Source of the DNA: Streptomyces sp. R28
GTDB lineage: Bacteria > Actinomycetota > Actinomycetes > Streptomycetales > Streptomycetaceae
Length of the DNA: 64,000 nt
Assembly: GCF_041052385.1 (NCBI RefSeq)
Contig: NZ_CP163439.1
Location: 2,717,001 to 2,781,000, forward strand
Direction of reading: 5' to 3'
Shown here: in pieces, positions 43,272 to 51,430 of the stretch
How the letters are laid out: each line of letters starts with the position of its first letter
Position numbering within the stretch: position 1 is the first letter of the stretch
The notes under the pieces: generated by a model
Databases searched by the model: none
Seen by the model: the letters and a program-made list of their open reading frames with translations, nothing else
What the model was told of the DNA's origin: nothing
Program-made: the position numbers and the translations under genes

Positions 43272-44156
43272 ATGACCACCACCACGACCGCTCCCACCAG
43301 CACAACGGTGCTCGACGCCACCGGCGTCACGATGCGCTTCGGCGGCCTGACCGCCGTACGCGACGTGGATCTCACCGTGAACACCGGCGAGATCGTCGGA
43401 CTCATCGGCCCCAACGGCGCCGGCAAGACGACCTTCTTCAACTGCCTCACCGGCCTGTACGTGCCGACCGAAGGCAAAGTCGCCTACAAGGGCACCGTCC
43501 TGCCCCCCAAGCCGCACCTGGTCACCCAGGCCGGCATAGCCCGTACCTTCCAGAACATCCGGCTCTTCGCCAACATGACCGTTCTGGAGAACGTACTGGT
43601 CGGACGGCACACCCGCACCAAGGAAGGCCTCTGGTCAGCCCTCCTGCGCCTGCCCAGCTTCAAGAAAGCCGAGGAGGCATCCCGCGCCCGGGCCATGGAA
43701 CTCCTGGAGTTCACCGGCCTCGCCGCCAAGGCCGACCACCTCGCCCGCAACCTGCCCTACGGCGAACAGCGCAAGCTGGAGATCGCCCGGGCCCTCGCGA
43801 GCGAACCCGGCCTGCTCCTGCTCGACGAACCCACCGCCGGCATGAACCCACAGGAGACCCGGGCGGCCGAAGAGCTCATCTTCGCCATCCGGGACAAGGG
43901 CATCGCCGTCCTCGTCATCGAGCACGACATCCGGTTCATCATGAACCTCTGCGACCGGGTCGCCGTGCTGGTCCAGGGCGAGAAGATCGTCGAGGGCCCC
44001 GCCGAAGTCGTCCAGGCCGACGAGCGCGTCATCGCCGCCTACCTGGGCACGCCCTTCGAGGGCGAGCCGGGCAAGGAGGAGGTCGCCGAGGTCGAGGCGG
44101 CCGAGGCGGCCGAGGCGGCCGAGGCGCAGAGCAGCACGGAAGGGGACGACAAGTGA
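43272..44156 (+). CDS. livG: Branched-chain amino acid ABC ATPase LivG
   Basis: A 294-aa ATPase. Walker A is GPNGAGKTT, the Q-loop lies in GIARTFQNIRLF, the signature-like NLPYGEQRKLEIARAL shows the LivG form of LSGGQ, Walker B is LLLLDEPTAGMNP and the switch His is in VIEHD. It powers the LivHM channel with LivF. The tail after residue 265 is acidic with an AEAAEAAEAAEA codon repeat and is not part of the usual fold. GTG 43263 (overlapping livM's stop) is an alternative start. Confidence 0.93.
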   Translation: MTTTTTAPTSTTVLDATGVTMRFGGLTAVRDVDLTVNTGEIVGLIGPNGAGKTTFFNCLTGLYVPTEGKVAYKGTVLPPKPHLVTQAGIARTFQNIRLFANMTVLENVLVGRHTRTKEGLWSALLRLPSFKKAEEASRARAMELLEFTGLAAKADHLARNLPYGEQRKLEIARALASEPGLLLLDEPTAGMNPQETRAAEELIFAIRDKGIAVLVIEHDIRFIMNLCDRVAVLVQGEKIVEGPAEVVQADERVIAAYLGTPFEGEPGKEEVAEVEAAEAAEAAEAQSSTEGDDK

Positions 44157-44869
44157 CCGCACTGCTCGAGGTCGAGGACCTCAAGGTCGCTTACGGCAAG
44201 ATCGAGGCCGTCAAGGGCATCTCGTTCAAGGTGAACGCGGGCGAGGTCGTCACCCTCATCGGCACCAACGGCGCCGGGAAGACCACCACCCTGCGCACCC
44301 TCTCGGGCCTCCTGCAGCCGCTCTCCGGCGACATCAAGTTCGACGGCAAGTCGCTGAAGAAGGTCCCCGCCCACAAGGTCGTCTCGCTGGGTCTCGCCCA
44401 CTCCCCCGAGGGGCGGCACATCTTCCCCCGCATGACGATCGAGGACAACCTCCGCCTCGGCGCGTTCCTGCGCAACGACAAGGAAGGCATCGAGAAGGAC
44501 ATCCAGCGCGCCTACGACCTGTTCCCCATCCTCGGAGAGCGCCGCAAGCAGGCCGCGGGCACCCTCTCCGGCGGCGAGCAGCAGATGCTCGCCATGGGAC
44601 GGGCGCTGATGTCCCGACCGAAACTGCTCATGCTCGACGAGCCCAGCATGGGCCTCTCCCCGATCATGATGCAGAAGATCATGTCCACCATCCAGGAGCT
44701 CAAGTCCCAGGGCACCACCATCCTGCTCATCGAGCAGAACGCCCAGGCCGCGCTCTCCCTGGCCGACCACGGCCACGTCATGGAGGTCGGCAAGATCGTC
44801 CTCTCCGGATCCGGCCAGGACCTGCTGCACGACGAGTCGGTGCGAAAGGCATACCTGGGCGAGGACTGA
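44153..44869 (+). CDS. livF: Branched-chain amino acid ABC ATPase LivF
   Basis: A 238-aa ATPase, second nucleotide-binding subunit of the Liv transporter. Walker A is GTNGAGKTT, the Q-loop GLAHSPEGRHIFPRMT, signature LSGGEQQML, Walker B LLMLDEPSMGLSP and switch LLIEQNAQ, with the glutamine/asparagine replacements typical of LivF. GTG 44153 overlaps livG's stop by 4 nt (GTGA). It is the last gene of the operon, followed by a strong terminator. Confidence 0.94.
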   Translation: MTALLEVEDLKVAYGKIEAVKGISFKVNAGEVVTLIGTNGAGKTTTLRTLSGLLQPLSGDIKFDGKSLKKVPAHKVVSLGLAHSPEGRHIFPRMTIEDNLRLGAFLRNDKEGIEKDIQRAYDLFPILGERRKQAAGTLSGGEQQMLAMGRALMSRPKLLMLDEPSMGLSPIMMQKIMSTIQELKSQGTTILLIEQNAQAALSLADHGHVMEVGKIVLSGSGQDLLHDESVRKAYLGED

Positions 44870-44900
44870 TCAACCGCCCACGCGGTAACGCGCATACGGC

Positions 44901-44935
44901 GAGGCCCGCGCCCCCTGATGGGGGGCGCGGGCCTC
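44901..44935. terminator. Bidirectional terminator, 15-bp perfect stem
   Basis: GAGGCCCGCGCCCCC pairs with 44921-44935 around a TGATG loop. It lies between the convergent liv operon and the ANTAR regulator gene. Confidence 0.88.
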
Positions 44936-44956
44936 GTTCGTACATACTCAGGCGGG

Positions 44957-45613
44957 TCAGCCCTTGGCGGCCTTCTTCTCGTCGGCGTCCTGGATGACGG
45001 CCTCGGCGACCTGCTGCATGGACATCCGGCGGTCCATGGAGGTCTTCTGGATCCAGCGGAACGCGGCGGGCTCGGTCAGCCCGTACTCGGTCTGGAGGAT
45101 GGACTTCGCCCGGTCCACCAGCTTCCGCGTCTCCAGGCGCAGAGTGAGGTCGGCAACCTCCTTCTCCAGCTCCTTCAGCTCCGTGAAGCGGGAGACGGCC
45201 ATCTCGATCGCCGGCACGACATCGCTCTTGCTGAACGGCTTGACCAGGTACGCCATGGCACCGGCGTCCCGGGCCCGCTCGACCAGGTCACGCTGCGAGA
45301 ACGCGGTCAGCATCAGCACCGGGGCGATACTCTCCTCGGCGATCTTCTCGGCCGCGGAGATGCCGTCCAACTTCGGCATCTTCACATCGAGGATGACGAG
45401 GTCGGGCCGGTGCTCGCGGGCCAGCTCGACGGCCTGCTCACCGTCACCGGCCTCACCGACGACGGTGTACCCCTCTTCTTCGAGCATCTCTTTGAGGTCG
45501 AGCCGGATCAGTGCCTCGTCCTCGGCGATGACGACACGGGTCGTCAGCGGAGGCACGTGCGACTTGTCGTCGTCGGGCGCGTCTACGGGCTGGGGCGACT
45601 CGGGGGCGGTCAC
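44957..45613 (-). CDS. Response regulator with ANTAR RNA-binding domain (PdtaR-like)
   Basis: A 218-aa protein. After a 28-residue leader, residues 30-150 form a receiver domain (VVIAEDEAL, phospho-acceptor Asp in LVILDVKMP, LTAFSQ, and Lys in YLVKPFSK). A short coiled coil leads to the ANTAR domain (about 160-215, LVDRAKSILQTEYGLTEPAAFRWIQ). ANTAR proteins bind dual hairpins in mRNA leaders and prevent termination; the M. tuberculosis orthologue PdtaR pairs with kinase PdtaS. No kinase gene is adjacent. GTG 45613 has GAGGAG upstream, and longer frames into the tRNA are spurious. Confidence 0.92.
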   Translation of the reverse strand: MTAPESPQPVDAPDDDKSHVPPLTTRVVIAEDEALIRLDLKEMLEEEGYTVVGEAGDGEQAVELAREHRPDLVILDVKMPKLDGISAAEKIAEESIAPVLMLTAFSQRDLVERARDAGAMAYLVKPFSKSDVVPAIEMAVSRFTELKELEKEVADLTLRLETRKLVDRAKSILQTEYGLTEPAAFRWIQKTSMDRRMSMQQVAEAVIQDADEKKAAKG

Positions 45614-45644
45614 GGGGGCTCCTCGTTCAGGGGCAGGGGTGCTG

Positions 45645-45675
45645 CTGACAAGAGCGTACCTAGCTGCGGTAAGGT
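45645..45675 (+). promoter_or_regulatory. Probable promoter of the tRNA gene
   Basis: CTGACA (45645-45650), 19-nt spacer, TAAGGT (45670-45675), about 40 nt before the tRNA. One nt of register shift (TGACAA) gives an 18-nt spacer. Confidence 0.5.
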
Positions 45676-45715
45676 GGGGGCACGGCGGGTAACCACCAAC
45701 CTTCGTATCGAAGGG

Positions 45716-45788
45716 GCCCCGGTAGCCCAGCGGAAGAGGCAATGGATTCAAAACCCATACAGCGTCGGTTCGAATCCGACTCGGGGCA
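45716..45788 (+). tRNA. tRNA with CAA anticodon (tRNA-Leu by anticodon), class I form
   Basis: A 73-nt cloverleaf. The acceptor stem GCCCCGG pairs with TCGGGGC (one G-T pair), with discriminator A at 45788. The D arm is short, with GG in the loop. The anticodon loop TTCAAAA places CAA at 45749-45751, with one A/C mismatch at the stem top. The variable loop is only about 5 nt, and the T arm GTCGG-TTCGAAT-CCGAC is perfect. CCA is not encoded. The anticodon reads UUG (Leu), but leucine tRNAs are normally class II with a long variable arm, so charging identity is uncertain. A terminator follows at 45822. Confidence 0.88.
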
Positions 45789-45821
45789 CTTTTCCTTGGT
45801 TTCCAAGGTCGCCGCAAGAAA

Positions 45822-45856
45822 GCGGATGTTCACGTTCTCGTGAACATCCGCTTTTT
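45822..45856 (+). terminator. Intrinsic terminator with T-run behind the tRNA
   Basis: GCGGATGTTCAC pairs perfectly with 45840-45851 around a GTTCTC loop and is followed by TTTTT, a classical rho-independent terminator, unusual for this genome. Confidence 0.88.
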
Positions 45857-45861
45857 GCTGC

Positions 45862-46662
45862 GTGTCGTCGCGATCACTCTCACAGAGTGGCCACACGTAC
45901 GACCTCAGCACACGCAAGCGAGCCCTGGCCCTGGTGACACAGGGGCGCAGCCTAAACTCCGTCAGCAAAGAGATGGGCATCTCCCGACACGCGATCACGT
46001 GTTGGCTGAGTCGACTGGAACCCTTATCTCGAACTCCGCCCTGCATCCGGTGCCAAGAAACACCAGAGATGCCAGAAGACTTCGCGGCCTACGCCTACCT
46101 GCTGGGTCTCTACCTGGGCGACGGTTACATCATCTCCAAGCCGAGGCAGCACTACCTCATGGTCACGTGCACTGCTTCCTGGCCCGGACTGGTCGACGCC
46201 GCCGAGCATGCCATGCGCAGGGTCCTGCCCGAGCCCAATATCAGCCGTCTTCCGCGCGCAGGCTGCGTCGACGTCAAGTCCTACACCAAACACTGGGTCT
46301 GCCTGCTCCCCCAGCACGGCCCGGGCAAGAAGCACGAGCGACCGATCATCCTCGAAGCCTGGCAACAGGAGGTCCTCGACGCGCACCCTCGGGAGTTCAT
46401 CCGCGGCCTCATCCACTCCGACGGTTGCCGCATCACCAACTGGACGACGCGCCTCGTAGCCGGTGAGCGCAAGCGCTACGAGTACCCGCGCTACTTCTTT
46501 ACCAACAAGTCGGACGACATCAGGAAGCTCTTCACGAACACCCTCGACAAGGTCGGCGTCGAGTGGACCACTCTCGCGCGCGGCAGCGACCCGTTCAACA
46601 TCTCCATCGCCCGCAAAGCCTCCGTAGCCCTTATGGACACCCACGTAGGCCCCAAGCACTGA
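45862..46662 (+). CDS. LAGLIDADG-type homing endonuclease-like protein with HTH
   Basis: About 266 aa. The N-terminus has a transposase-like helix-turn-helix (RKRALALVTQGRSLNSVSKEM, then ISRHAITCWLSR). Two LAGLIDADG-like motifs follow, YLLGLYLGDGYI (about residue 79) and FIRGLIHSDGCRI (about 180), with acidic residues where the metal ligands lie. GC is lower than in its neighbours and there is a TTA leucine codon at 46024, suggesting acquisition and bldA dependence. The start is uncertain: GTG 45862 lies 5 nt behind the tRNA terminator and lacks a ribosome site. It could be a free-standing endonuclease or a regulator derived from one. Confidence 0.75.
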   Translation: MSSRSLSQSGHTYDLSTRKRALALVTQGRSLNSVSKEMGISRHAITCWLSRLEPLSRTPPCIRCQETPEMPEDFAAYAYLLGLYLGDGYIISKPRQHYLMVTCTASWPGLVDAAEHAMRRVLPEPNISRLPRAGCVDVKSYTKHWVCLLPQHGPGKKHERPIILEAWQQEVLDAHPREFIRGLIHSDGCRITNWTTRLVAGERKRYEYPRYFFTNKSDDIRKLFTNTLDKVGVEWTTLARGSDPFNISIARKASVALMDTHVGPKH

Positions 46663-46672
46663 CCAACCGCAA

Positions 46673-46697
46673 AGGGCCCCTCCTCAAGAGGGGCCCT
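46673..46697. terminator. Bidirectional terminator before pyk's 3' end
   Basis: AGGGCCCCTC pairs with GAGGGGCCCT around CTCAA, between the convergent LAGLIDADG gene and pyk. Confidence 0.82.
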
Positions 46698-46704
46698 CCG
46701 CCTG

Positions 46705-48141
46705 CTACTTGGGGCTGTCGTCCTCCCCGATGTGATGCACCCGCACCATGTTCGTCGAGCCCGACACCCCAGGGGGCGACCCCGCCGTGATGACGACGAC
46801 GTCGCCCTTCTTGCAACGGCCGTACTTCAGCAGCAGCTCATCGACCTGGTCGACCATCGCGTCCGTGGAGTCCACGTGCGGCCCCAGGAACGTCTCCACA
46901 CCCCACGTCAGATTCAGCTGCGACCGAGTCGCCGGCTCCGGCGTGAAGGCCAGCAGCGGGATCGGCGAGCGGTAGCGGGACAGGCGACGGACGGTGTCGC
47001 CGGACTGGGTGAAGGCGACCAGGAACCTCGCGCCCAGGAAGTCGCCGATGTCGGCCGCGGCGCGGGCCACGGCGCCGGCCTGGGTGCGGGGCTTGTTGCG
47101 TTCGGTCAGGGGCGGGAGGCCCCTGGCGAGGATGTCCTCCTCGGCGGCCTCGACGATCTTCGCCATCGTGCGGACCGTCTCGATCGGGTACTTGCCGACG
47201 CTGGTCTCGCCGGACAGCATCACGGCGTCCGTGCCGTCGATCACCGCGTTCGCGACGTCGCTCGCCTCCGCCCGTGTCGGGCGGGAGTTGTCGATCATGG
47301 AGTCGAGCATCTGGGTGGCGACGATGACCGGCTTGGCGTTGCGTTTGGCCAGTTTGATCGCGCGCTTCTGGACGATCGGGACCTGTTCCAGGGGCATTTC
47401 GACGCCGAGGTCTCCTCGCGCGACCATGATGCCGTCGAAGGCGGCCACGATGTCGTCGATCGCGTCGACGGCCTGGGGCTTCTCCACCTTGGCGATGACG
47501 GGGAGGCGGCGGCCTTCTTCGTCCATGATGCGGTGGACGTCCTCGATGTCCCGGCCGGACCGGACGAAGGACAGCGCGATGACGTCGAAGCCGGTGCGCA
47601 GGGCCCAGCGCAGGTCGGCCTCGTCCTTCTTCGACAGCGCCGGTACGGACACCGCGACGCCCGGGAGGTTCAGGCCCTTGTTGTCGGAGACCATGCCGCC
47701 TTCGATGACGGTGGTGTGGACGCGGGGGCCGTCGACGGACGTGACCTCCAGGCAGACCTTGCCGTCGTCGACGAGGATGCGCTCGCCCGGGGTGACATCG
47801 CCTGCGAGGCCGGAGTAGGTGGTCCCGCACTGCTGGCGGTCGCCTTCGGCGCCCTCTTCCACGGTGACGGTGAACGTGTCCCCGCGTTCAAGGAGTACGG
47901 GTCCTTCGGTGAAGCGGCCGAGGCGGATCTTCGGGCCTTGAAGGTCGGCGAGGATGCCGACGCTGCGGCCGGTCTCGTCGGAGGCCTTTCGGACGTGCTG
48001 GTAGCGCTCCTCGTGGTCGGCGTAGCTGCCGTGGCTGAGGTTGAACCGGGCGACGTCCATTCCGGCGTCGACCAGTGCCTTTATCTGGTCGTACGAGTCG
48101 GTGGCGGGGCCCAGGGTGCAGACGATCTTCGCTCGGCGCAT
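46705..48141 (-). CDS. pyk: Pyruvate kinase
   Basis: A 478-aa glycolytic enzyme making ATP and pyruvate from phosphoenolpyruvate and ADP. Motifs: MDVARFNLSHG at the N-terminus, the B domain from about 70 to 165, the catalytic IAKVEKPQA (Lys) and the signature MVARGDLGVEMP, TQMLDSM, and the C-terminal allosteric domain with FTQSGDTVRRLS. Full length, no gaps. ATG 48141 has TAGAGT 6 nt upstream and no clear ribosome site. Streptomyces usually has two pyk genes; this one sits by the ANTAR regulator/tRNA. Confidence 0.95.
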   Translation of the reverse strand: MRRAKIVCTLGPATDSYDQIKALVDAGMDVARFNLSHGSYADHEERYQHVRKASDETGRSVGILADLQGPKIRLGRFTEGPVLLERGDTFTVTVEEGAEGDRQQCGTTYSGLAGDVTPGERILVDDGKVCLEVTSVDGPRVHTTVIEGGMVSDNKGLNLPGVAVSVPALSKKDEADLRWALRTGFDVIALSFVRSGRDIEDVHRIMDEEGRRLPVIAKVEKPQAVDAIDDIVAAFDGIMVARGDLGVEMPLEQVPIVQKRAIKLAKRNAKPVIVATQMLDSMIDNSRPTRAEASDVANAVIDGTDAVMLSGETSVGKYPIETVRTMAKIVEAAEEDILARGLPPLTERNKPRTQAGAVARAAADIGDFLGARFLVAFTQSGDTVRRLSRYRSPIPLLAFTPEPATRSQLNLTWGVETFLGPHVDSTDAMVDQVDELLLKYGRCKKGDVVVITAGSPPGVSGSTNMVRVHHIGEDDSPK

Positions 48142-48147
48142 GTTTCG

Positions 48148-48153
48148 ACTCTA
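48148..48153 (-). promoter_or_regulatory. Possible leaderless -10 element of pyk
   Basis: TAGAGT, 6 nt before ATG 48141. The 190-bp region upstream is lower in GC and contains other candidate promoters. Confidence 0.35.
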
Positions 48154-48329
48154 TGACTTACCGGCGGGTAGAGAATTGGCCGCGTATGACTACTCAACAA
48201 CCTTTACGTGAAGGGCTATTGACAAGTGTTGAATTGTGCGCCGGGGTGCTCCGATGAGCGTTCGAAGTACCCCGGGGCACGTCGTCGCCGTTCAGGCGCG
48301 ACCGCAAGAGGATTCGAAATCCCGCGCCT

Positions 48330-49046
48330 TCACAGCCGCGGCGGCGTCATCGTAAAGCGGGCGTTGACCTGCGCGTAGACGTGCTGCCGCTGAGGTTCGA
48401 GATCGAGGGGGGCGGCCGCGGCGTCCTCCGCGGCGCCGTAGGCCATGGAGCGCATGCGGCTGCCGGCGCCCTGGGGATAGGGCGGCGGGGCGTTCTCCGC
48501 GCCGATGTCGGCGAGTTCCACCAGCGCGGCCAGGGAGGTTCCCAGCGCTTCCGCGTACTCCCGCGCTCGCTGCACCGCCTCCCGTACGGCCTGCTGCCGC
48601 GCTTCCCGGTGGGCCGGCGAGTCGGGGCGCAGGGCCCAGTAGGGGCCGTCCACGCGGGTGAGGTCGAGGTCGGCCAGGCGTGTGGTGAGTTCGCCGAGTG
48701 CCGTGAAGTCGGTGAGTACGGCGGTGATGTGGACGCGGCCGTGGTAGGCGTGGACGCGCTCGCCGCGTCCTTTGTCCTTCAGTTCGGGGCTGATGGAGAA
48801 GGCGCCGGTCTCCAGTCGCTCGACGGCGTCGCCGTAGGTCTTGACGAGGTCGAGGACGGTGCCGTTGCGGCGCGTGAGGTCGTCCAGGGCGGCACGGCGG
48901 TCCTTGCCGCGGGAGGCGACGGTGACGCCGATGCGGGCGATCTCGGGGTCGACTTCGAGGCGGGCCTCACCGCGGACGGCGATGCGGGGGGCGTCGGGGG
49001 TGCCGTAGGGGACGGCGGGCTGGAGGTCCTCTGAAGGGGCGGTCAT
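48330..49046 (-). CDS. SIMPL domain-containing protein (DUF541)
   Basis: A 238-aa protein of the SIMPL/DUF541 (YggE) family. It has the N-terminal strand IAVRGEARLEVDPEIARIGVTV, then LDLVKTYGDAVERLETGAFSI, the HAYHGRVHITAVLTDF strand and a helical AREYAEALGTSL stretch, as in YggE oligomeric rings. There is no signal peptide, so this one is probably cytosolic. Function is unclear; relatives are tied to oxidative stress and kinase-associated signalling. ATG 49046 lacks a good ribosome site. It is divergent from the 5'-nucleotidase gene. Confidence 0.85.
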   Translation of the reverse strand: MTAPSEDLQPAVPYGTPDAPRIAVRGEARLEVDPEIARIGVTVASRGKDRRAALDDLTRRNGTVLDLVKTYGDAVERLETGAFSISPELKDKGRGERVHAYHGRVHITAVLTDFTALGELTTRLADLDLTRVDGPYWALRPDSPAHREARQQAVREAVQRAREYAEALGTSLAALVELADIGAENAPPPYPQGAGSRMRSMAYGAAEDAAAAPLDLEPQRQHVYAQVNARFTMTPPRL

Positions 49047-49184
49047 ACGTCCCACTCTGTCATCGCTTGCTGGGTTACGGACCCCGCGGGTCACCAGATC
49101 GAAACCTGCAGGGTCTGTTGCTGCGTGCCATGCCCAGGTCAGAATCTACGCGCGTTGTTGACCATTCGCCTGGGAGAAACACTC

Positions 49185-50996
49185 ATGCCGTTGAACCGCC
49201 GGAAGTTCCTGACCAAGTCCGCCGTGACCGGAGCGGGGGTGGCGATGGCCGGTGCGGTGGCTCCGGCGGCGCAGGCCGCGGAGGCCACCGAGGCCACGGC
49301 GGCGAAGAAGCCCGCCAAGCGGTACGCGCTGACGGTGATGGGCACGACCGATCTGCACGGGCACGTCTTCAACTGGGACTACTTCAAGGACGCCGAGTAC
49401 ACCGACGCCAAGGGCAACGCGCAGGGGCTGTCGCGGGTGTCGACGCTGGTGAACCAGGTCCGGGAGGAGAAGGGCCGCCGCAACACGCTGCTGATCGACG
49501 CGGGTGACACCATCCAGGGCACCCCGTTGACGTACTACTACGCCAAGGTGGACCCGATCACCGCCAAGGGCGGCCCGGTGCACCCGATGGCGCAGGCGAT
49601 GAACGCGATCGGGTTCGACGCGGTGGCGCTGGGCAACCACGAGTTCAACTACGGCATCGAGACGCTGCGCAAGTTCGAGGAGCAGTGCGACTTCCCGCTG
49701 CTGGGTGCCAACGCGCTGGACGCGAAGACGCTGAAGCCCGCCTTCCCGCCGTACTTCATGAAGAAGTTCCGCGTGCCGGGCGCTCCGCCCGTGAAGGTGG
49801 CCGTCCTGGGTCTGACCAACCCGGGCATCGCGATCTGGGACAAGGCCTACGTCCAGGGCAAGTTGACGTTCCCGGGCCTGGAGGAGCAGGCGGCGAAGTG
49901 GGTGCCGAGGCTCAAGGCGATGGGCGCGGACGTGGTGATCGTGTCGGCGCACTCCGGCTCCTCGGGTACGTCGTCCTACGGTGACCAGCTGCCGTACATC
50001 GAGAACTCGGCGGCGCTGGTGGCGCAGCAGGTGCCGGACATCGACGCGATCCTGGTCGGCCACGCGCACGTGGAGATCCCGGAGCTGAAGGTCACCAACG
50101 CCAAGACCGGCAGGACGGTCGTCCTGTCGGAGCCGCTGGCCTACGCGGAGCGGCTGTCGCTCTTCGACATCCAGCTGGTCTTCAGCAAGGGCTGCTGGCA
50201 CGTCGAGTCGGTCGCCGCGTCGGTGCTCAATTCCAACTCGGTGGCCGACGACCCGAAGATCACCAAGCTGCTGACGGACGAGCACGAGAAGGTCGTCACG
50301 TATGTCAACCAGGTCGTCGGCACGGCGACCGAGGCGCTGACGACGGTGGAGGCCCGCTACAAGGACGCCCCGATCATCGACCTGATCACCAAGGTCCAGG
50401 AGGACGTGGTCAAGGCGGCGCTGGCGAGCACGGAGTACGCTTCGCTGCCCGTCATCGCGCAGGCATCTCCCTTCTCGCGCACCTCGGAGATCCCGGCCGG
50501 CGACGTGACCATCCGGGACCTGTCGAGCCTGTACGTGTACGACAACACGCTGGTCGCGAAGCTGATGACGGGTGCGCAGCTCAAGGCGTACCTGGAGTAT
50601 TCGGCGGAGTACTTCGTGCAGACGGCGCCGGACGCGGCGGTCGACGTGGAGAAGCTGACGAACGCGAACAACCGGCCGGACTACAACTACGACTATGTGT
50701 CGGGGTTGTCGTACGAGATCGATGTCGCTCAGGCGGCGGGTTCGCGGATCAAGAACGTGACCTACAACGGTGCCGCTCTGGGCGACGCCCAGCAGTTCGT
50801 GTTCGCGGTGAACAACTACCGGGCCAACGGCGGCGGCGCTTTCCCGCATGTGGCGTCCGCGAAGGAGCTGTGGGCGGAGTCGACCGAGATCCGTACCCGG
50901 ATCGCGGAGTGGGTGACGGCGAAGGGTGTGCTGGACCCGAAGGACTTCGCGTCGGTGGACTGGAAGCTGACGCGGAACGGCACGCCCGTCTTCTAG
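49185..50996 (+). CDS. Tat-exported 5'-nucleotidase / cyclic phosphodiesterase
   Basis: A 603-aa secreted metallophosphoesterase. Residues 1-35 are a twin-arginine signal (NRRKFLTKSAVTGAG). Residues 50-360 form the calcineurin-like domain: TTDLHGHV, DAGDTIQG, ALGNHEFNYG, VIVSAHSGSSG and VGHAHVEIP supply the two-metal ligands. Residues 380-580 are the 5'-nucleotidase C-terminal substrate domain (PIIDLITKVQ, SGLSYEID, NNYRANGGG). It should release phosphate and nucleosides from nucleotides outside the cell. ATG 49185 has GGGAGA upstream. A 16-pair terminator follows. Confidence 0.93.
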   Translation: MPLNRRKFLTKSAVTGAGVAMAGAVAPAAQAAEATEATAAKKPAKRYALTVMGTTDLHGHVFNWDYFKDAEYTDAKGNAQGLSRVSTLVNQVREEKGRRNTLLIDAGDTIQGTPLTYYYAKVDPITAKGGPVHPMAQAMNAIGFDAVALGNHEFNYGIETLRKFEEQCDFPLLGANALDAKTLKPAFPPYFMKKFRVPGAPPVKVAVLGLTNPGIAIWDKAYVQGKLTFPGLEEQAAKWVPRLKAMGADVVIVSAHSGSSGTSSYGDQLPYIENSAALVAQQVPDIDAILVGHAHVEIPELKVTNAKTGRTVVLSEPLAYAERLSLFDIQLVFSKGCWHVESVAASVLNSNSVADDPKITKLLTDEHEKVVTYVNQVVGTATEALTTVEARYKDAPIIDLITKVQEDVVKAALASTEYASLPVIAQASPFSRTSEIPAGDVTIRDLSSLYVYDNTLVAKLMTGAQLKAYLEYSAEYFVQTAPDAAVDVEKLTNANNRPDYNYDYVSGLSYEIDVAQAAGSRIKNVTYNGAALGDAQQFVFAVNNYRANGGGAFPHVASAKELWAESTEIRTRIAEWVTAKGVLDPKDFASVDWKLTRNGTPVF

Positions 50997-51004
50997 AGCC
51001 GGGA

Positions 51005-51041
51005 ACGGGGAGGCCGGCGGAGCAGCCGTCGGCCTCCCCGT
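51005..51041. terminator. Bidirectional terminator after the 5'-nucleotidase
   Basis: 16-pair stem (one G-T) with AGCAG loop, between the convergent nucleotidase and the 126-aa gene. Confidence 0.85.
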
Positions 51042-51045
51042 CGGG

Positions 51046-51426
51046 TCAGAGCAGGCTGCTCACGCTGTTCTGGATGGCCACCACATCGCCGGCGACCGCG
51101 GCCGTGGCCTGTACGCCGGGTGCGATGAAGCCGAGCCAGCGCAGCAGGGCGTTGCGGCGTGGCTCGTCCCGGGTGAGTTCCGCTTCGACGCGTTCGCCGG
51201 CCTCGACGAGTTCCTCGCCGTCCTCGTACTGGTCCTGGTGGGTACGCAGTTGTTCGAGTAGCAGTCTTGCCGCGGTGCGCAGTTCGGCGATGGCGGCTTC
51301 GCGGTCGGTTTCGGCGGGGGTGCCGGTGGTCGCGGTCGAGTGGTTGAGGGCGACGGCGCTGCCGTCGATGTGGATGTCGCCGCCGGCGTGGATGCCGCTG
51401 TTGTTTCCGGCGCCGGTCCCTGTCAT
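51046..51426 (-). CDS. Small partner protein with N-terminal glycine-rich beta motif
   Basis: A 126-aa protein. Residues 8-25 read NNSGIHAGGDIHIDGSAV, the same kind of motif as the C-terminus of the protein encoded immediately upstream. Residues 40-88 form a charged coiled-coil-like helix (AELRTAARLLLEQLRTHQ...), and residues 90-126 are amphipathic to hydrophobic (LLRWLGFIAPGVQATAAVAG), able to touch or enter a membrane. I recognise no enzyme motif. ATG 51426 has GAGGAAGG and lies 4 nt after the previous stop, so translation is coupled. Function is inferred only as partner of the 532-aa protein. Confidence 0.8.
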   Translation of the reverse strand: MTGTGAGNNSGIHAGGDIHIDGSAVALNHSTATTGTPAETDREAAIAELRTAARLLLEQLRTHQDQYEDGEELVEAGERVEAELTRDEPRRNALLRWLGFIAPGVQATAAVAGDVVAIQNSVSSLL

Positions 51427-51430
51427 GTCG

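Noticed and set aside
44090..44130. Short tandem repeat in livG, considered as CRISPR-like
   Set aside because: Only repeated GAG GCG GCC codons encoding AEAAEA; no spacers.
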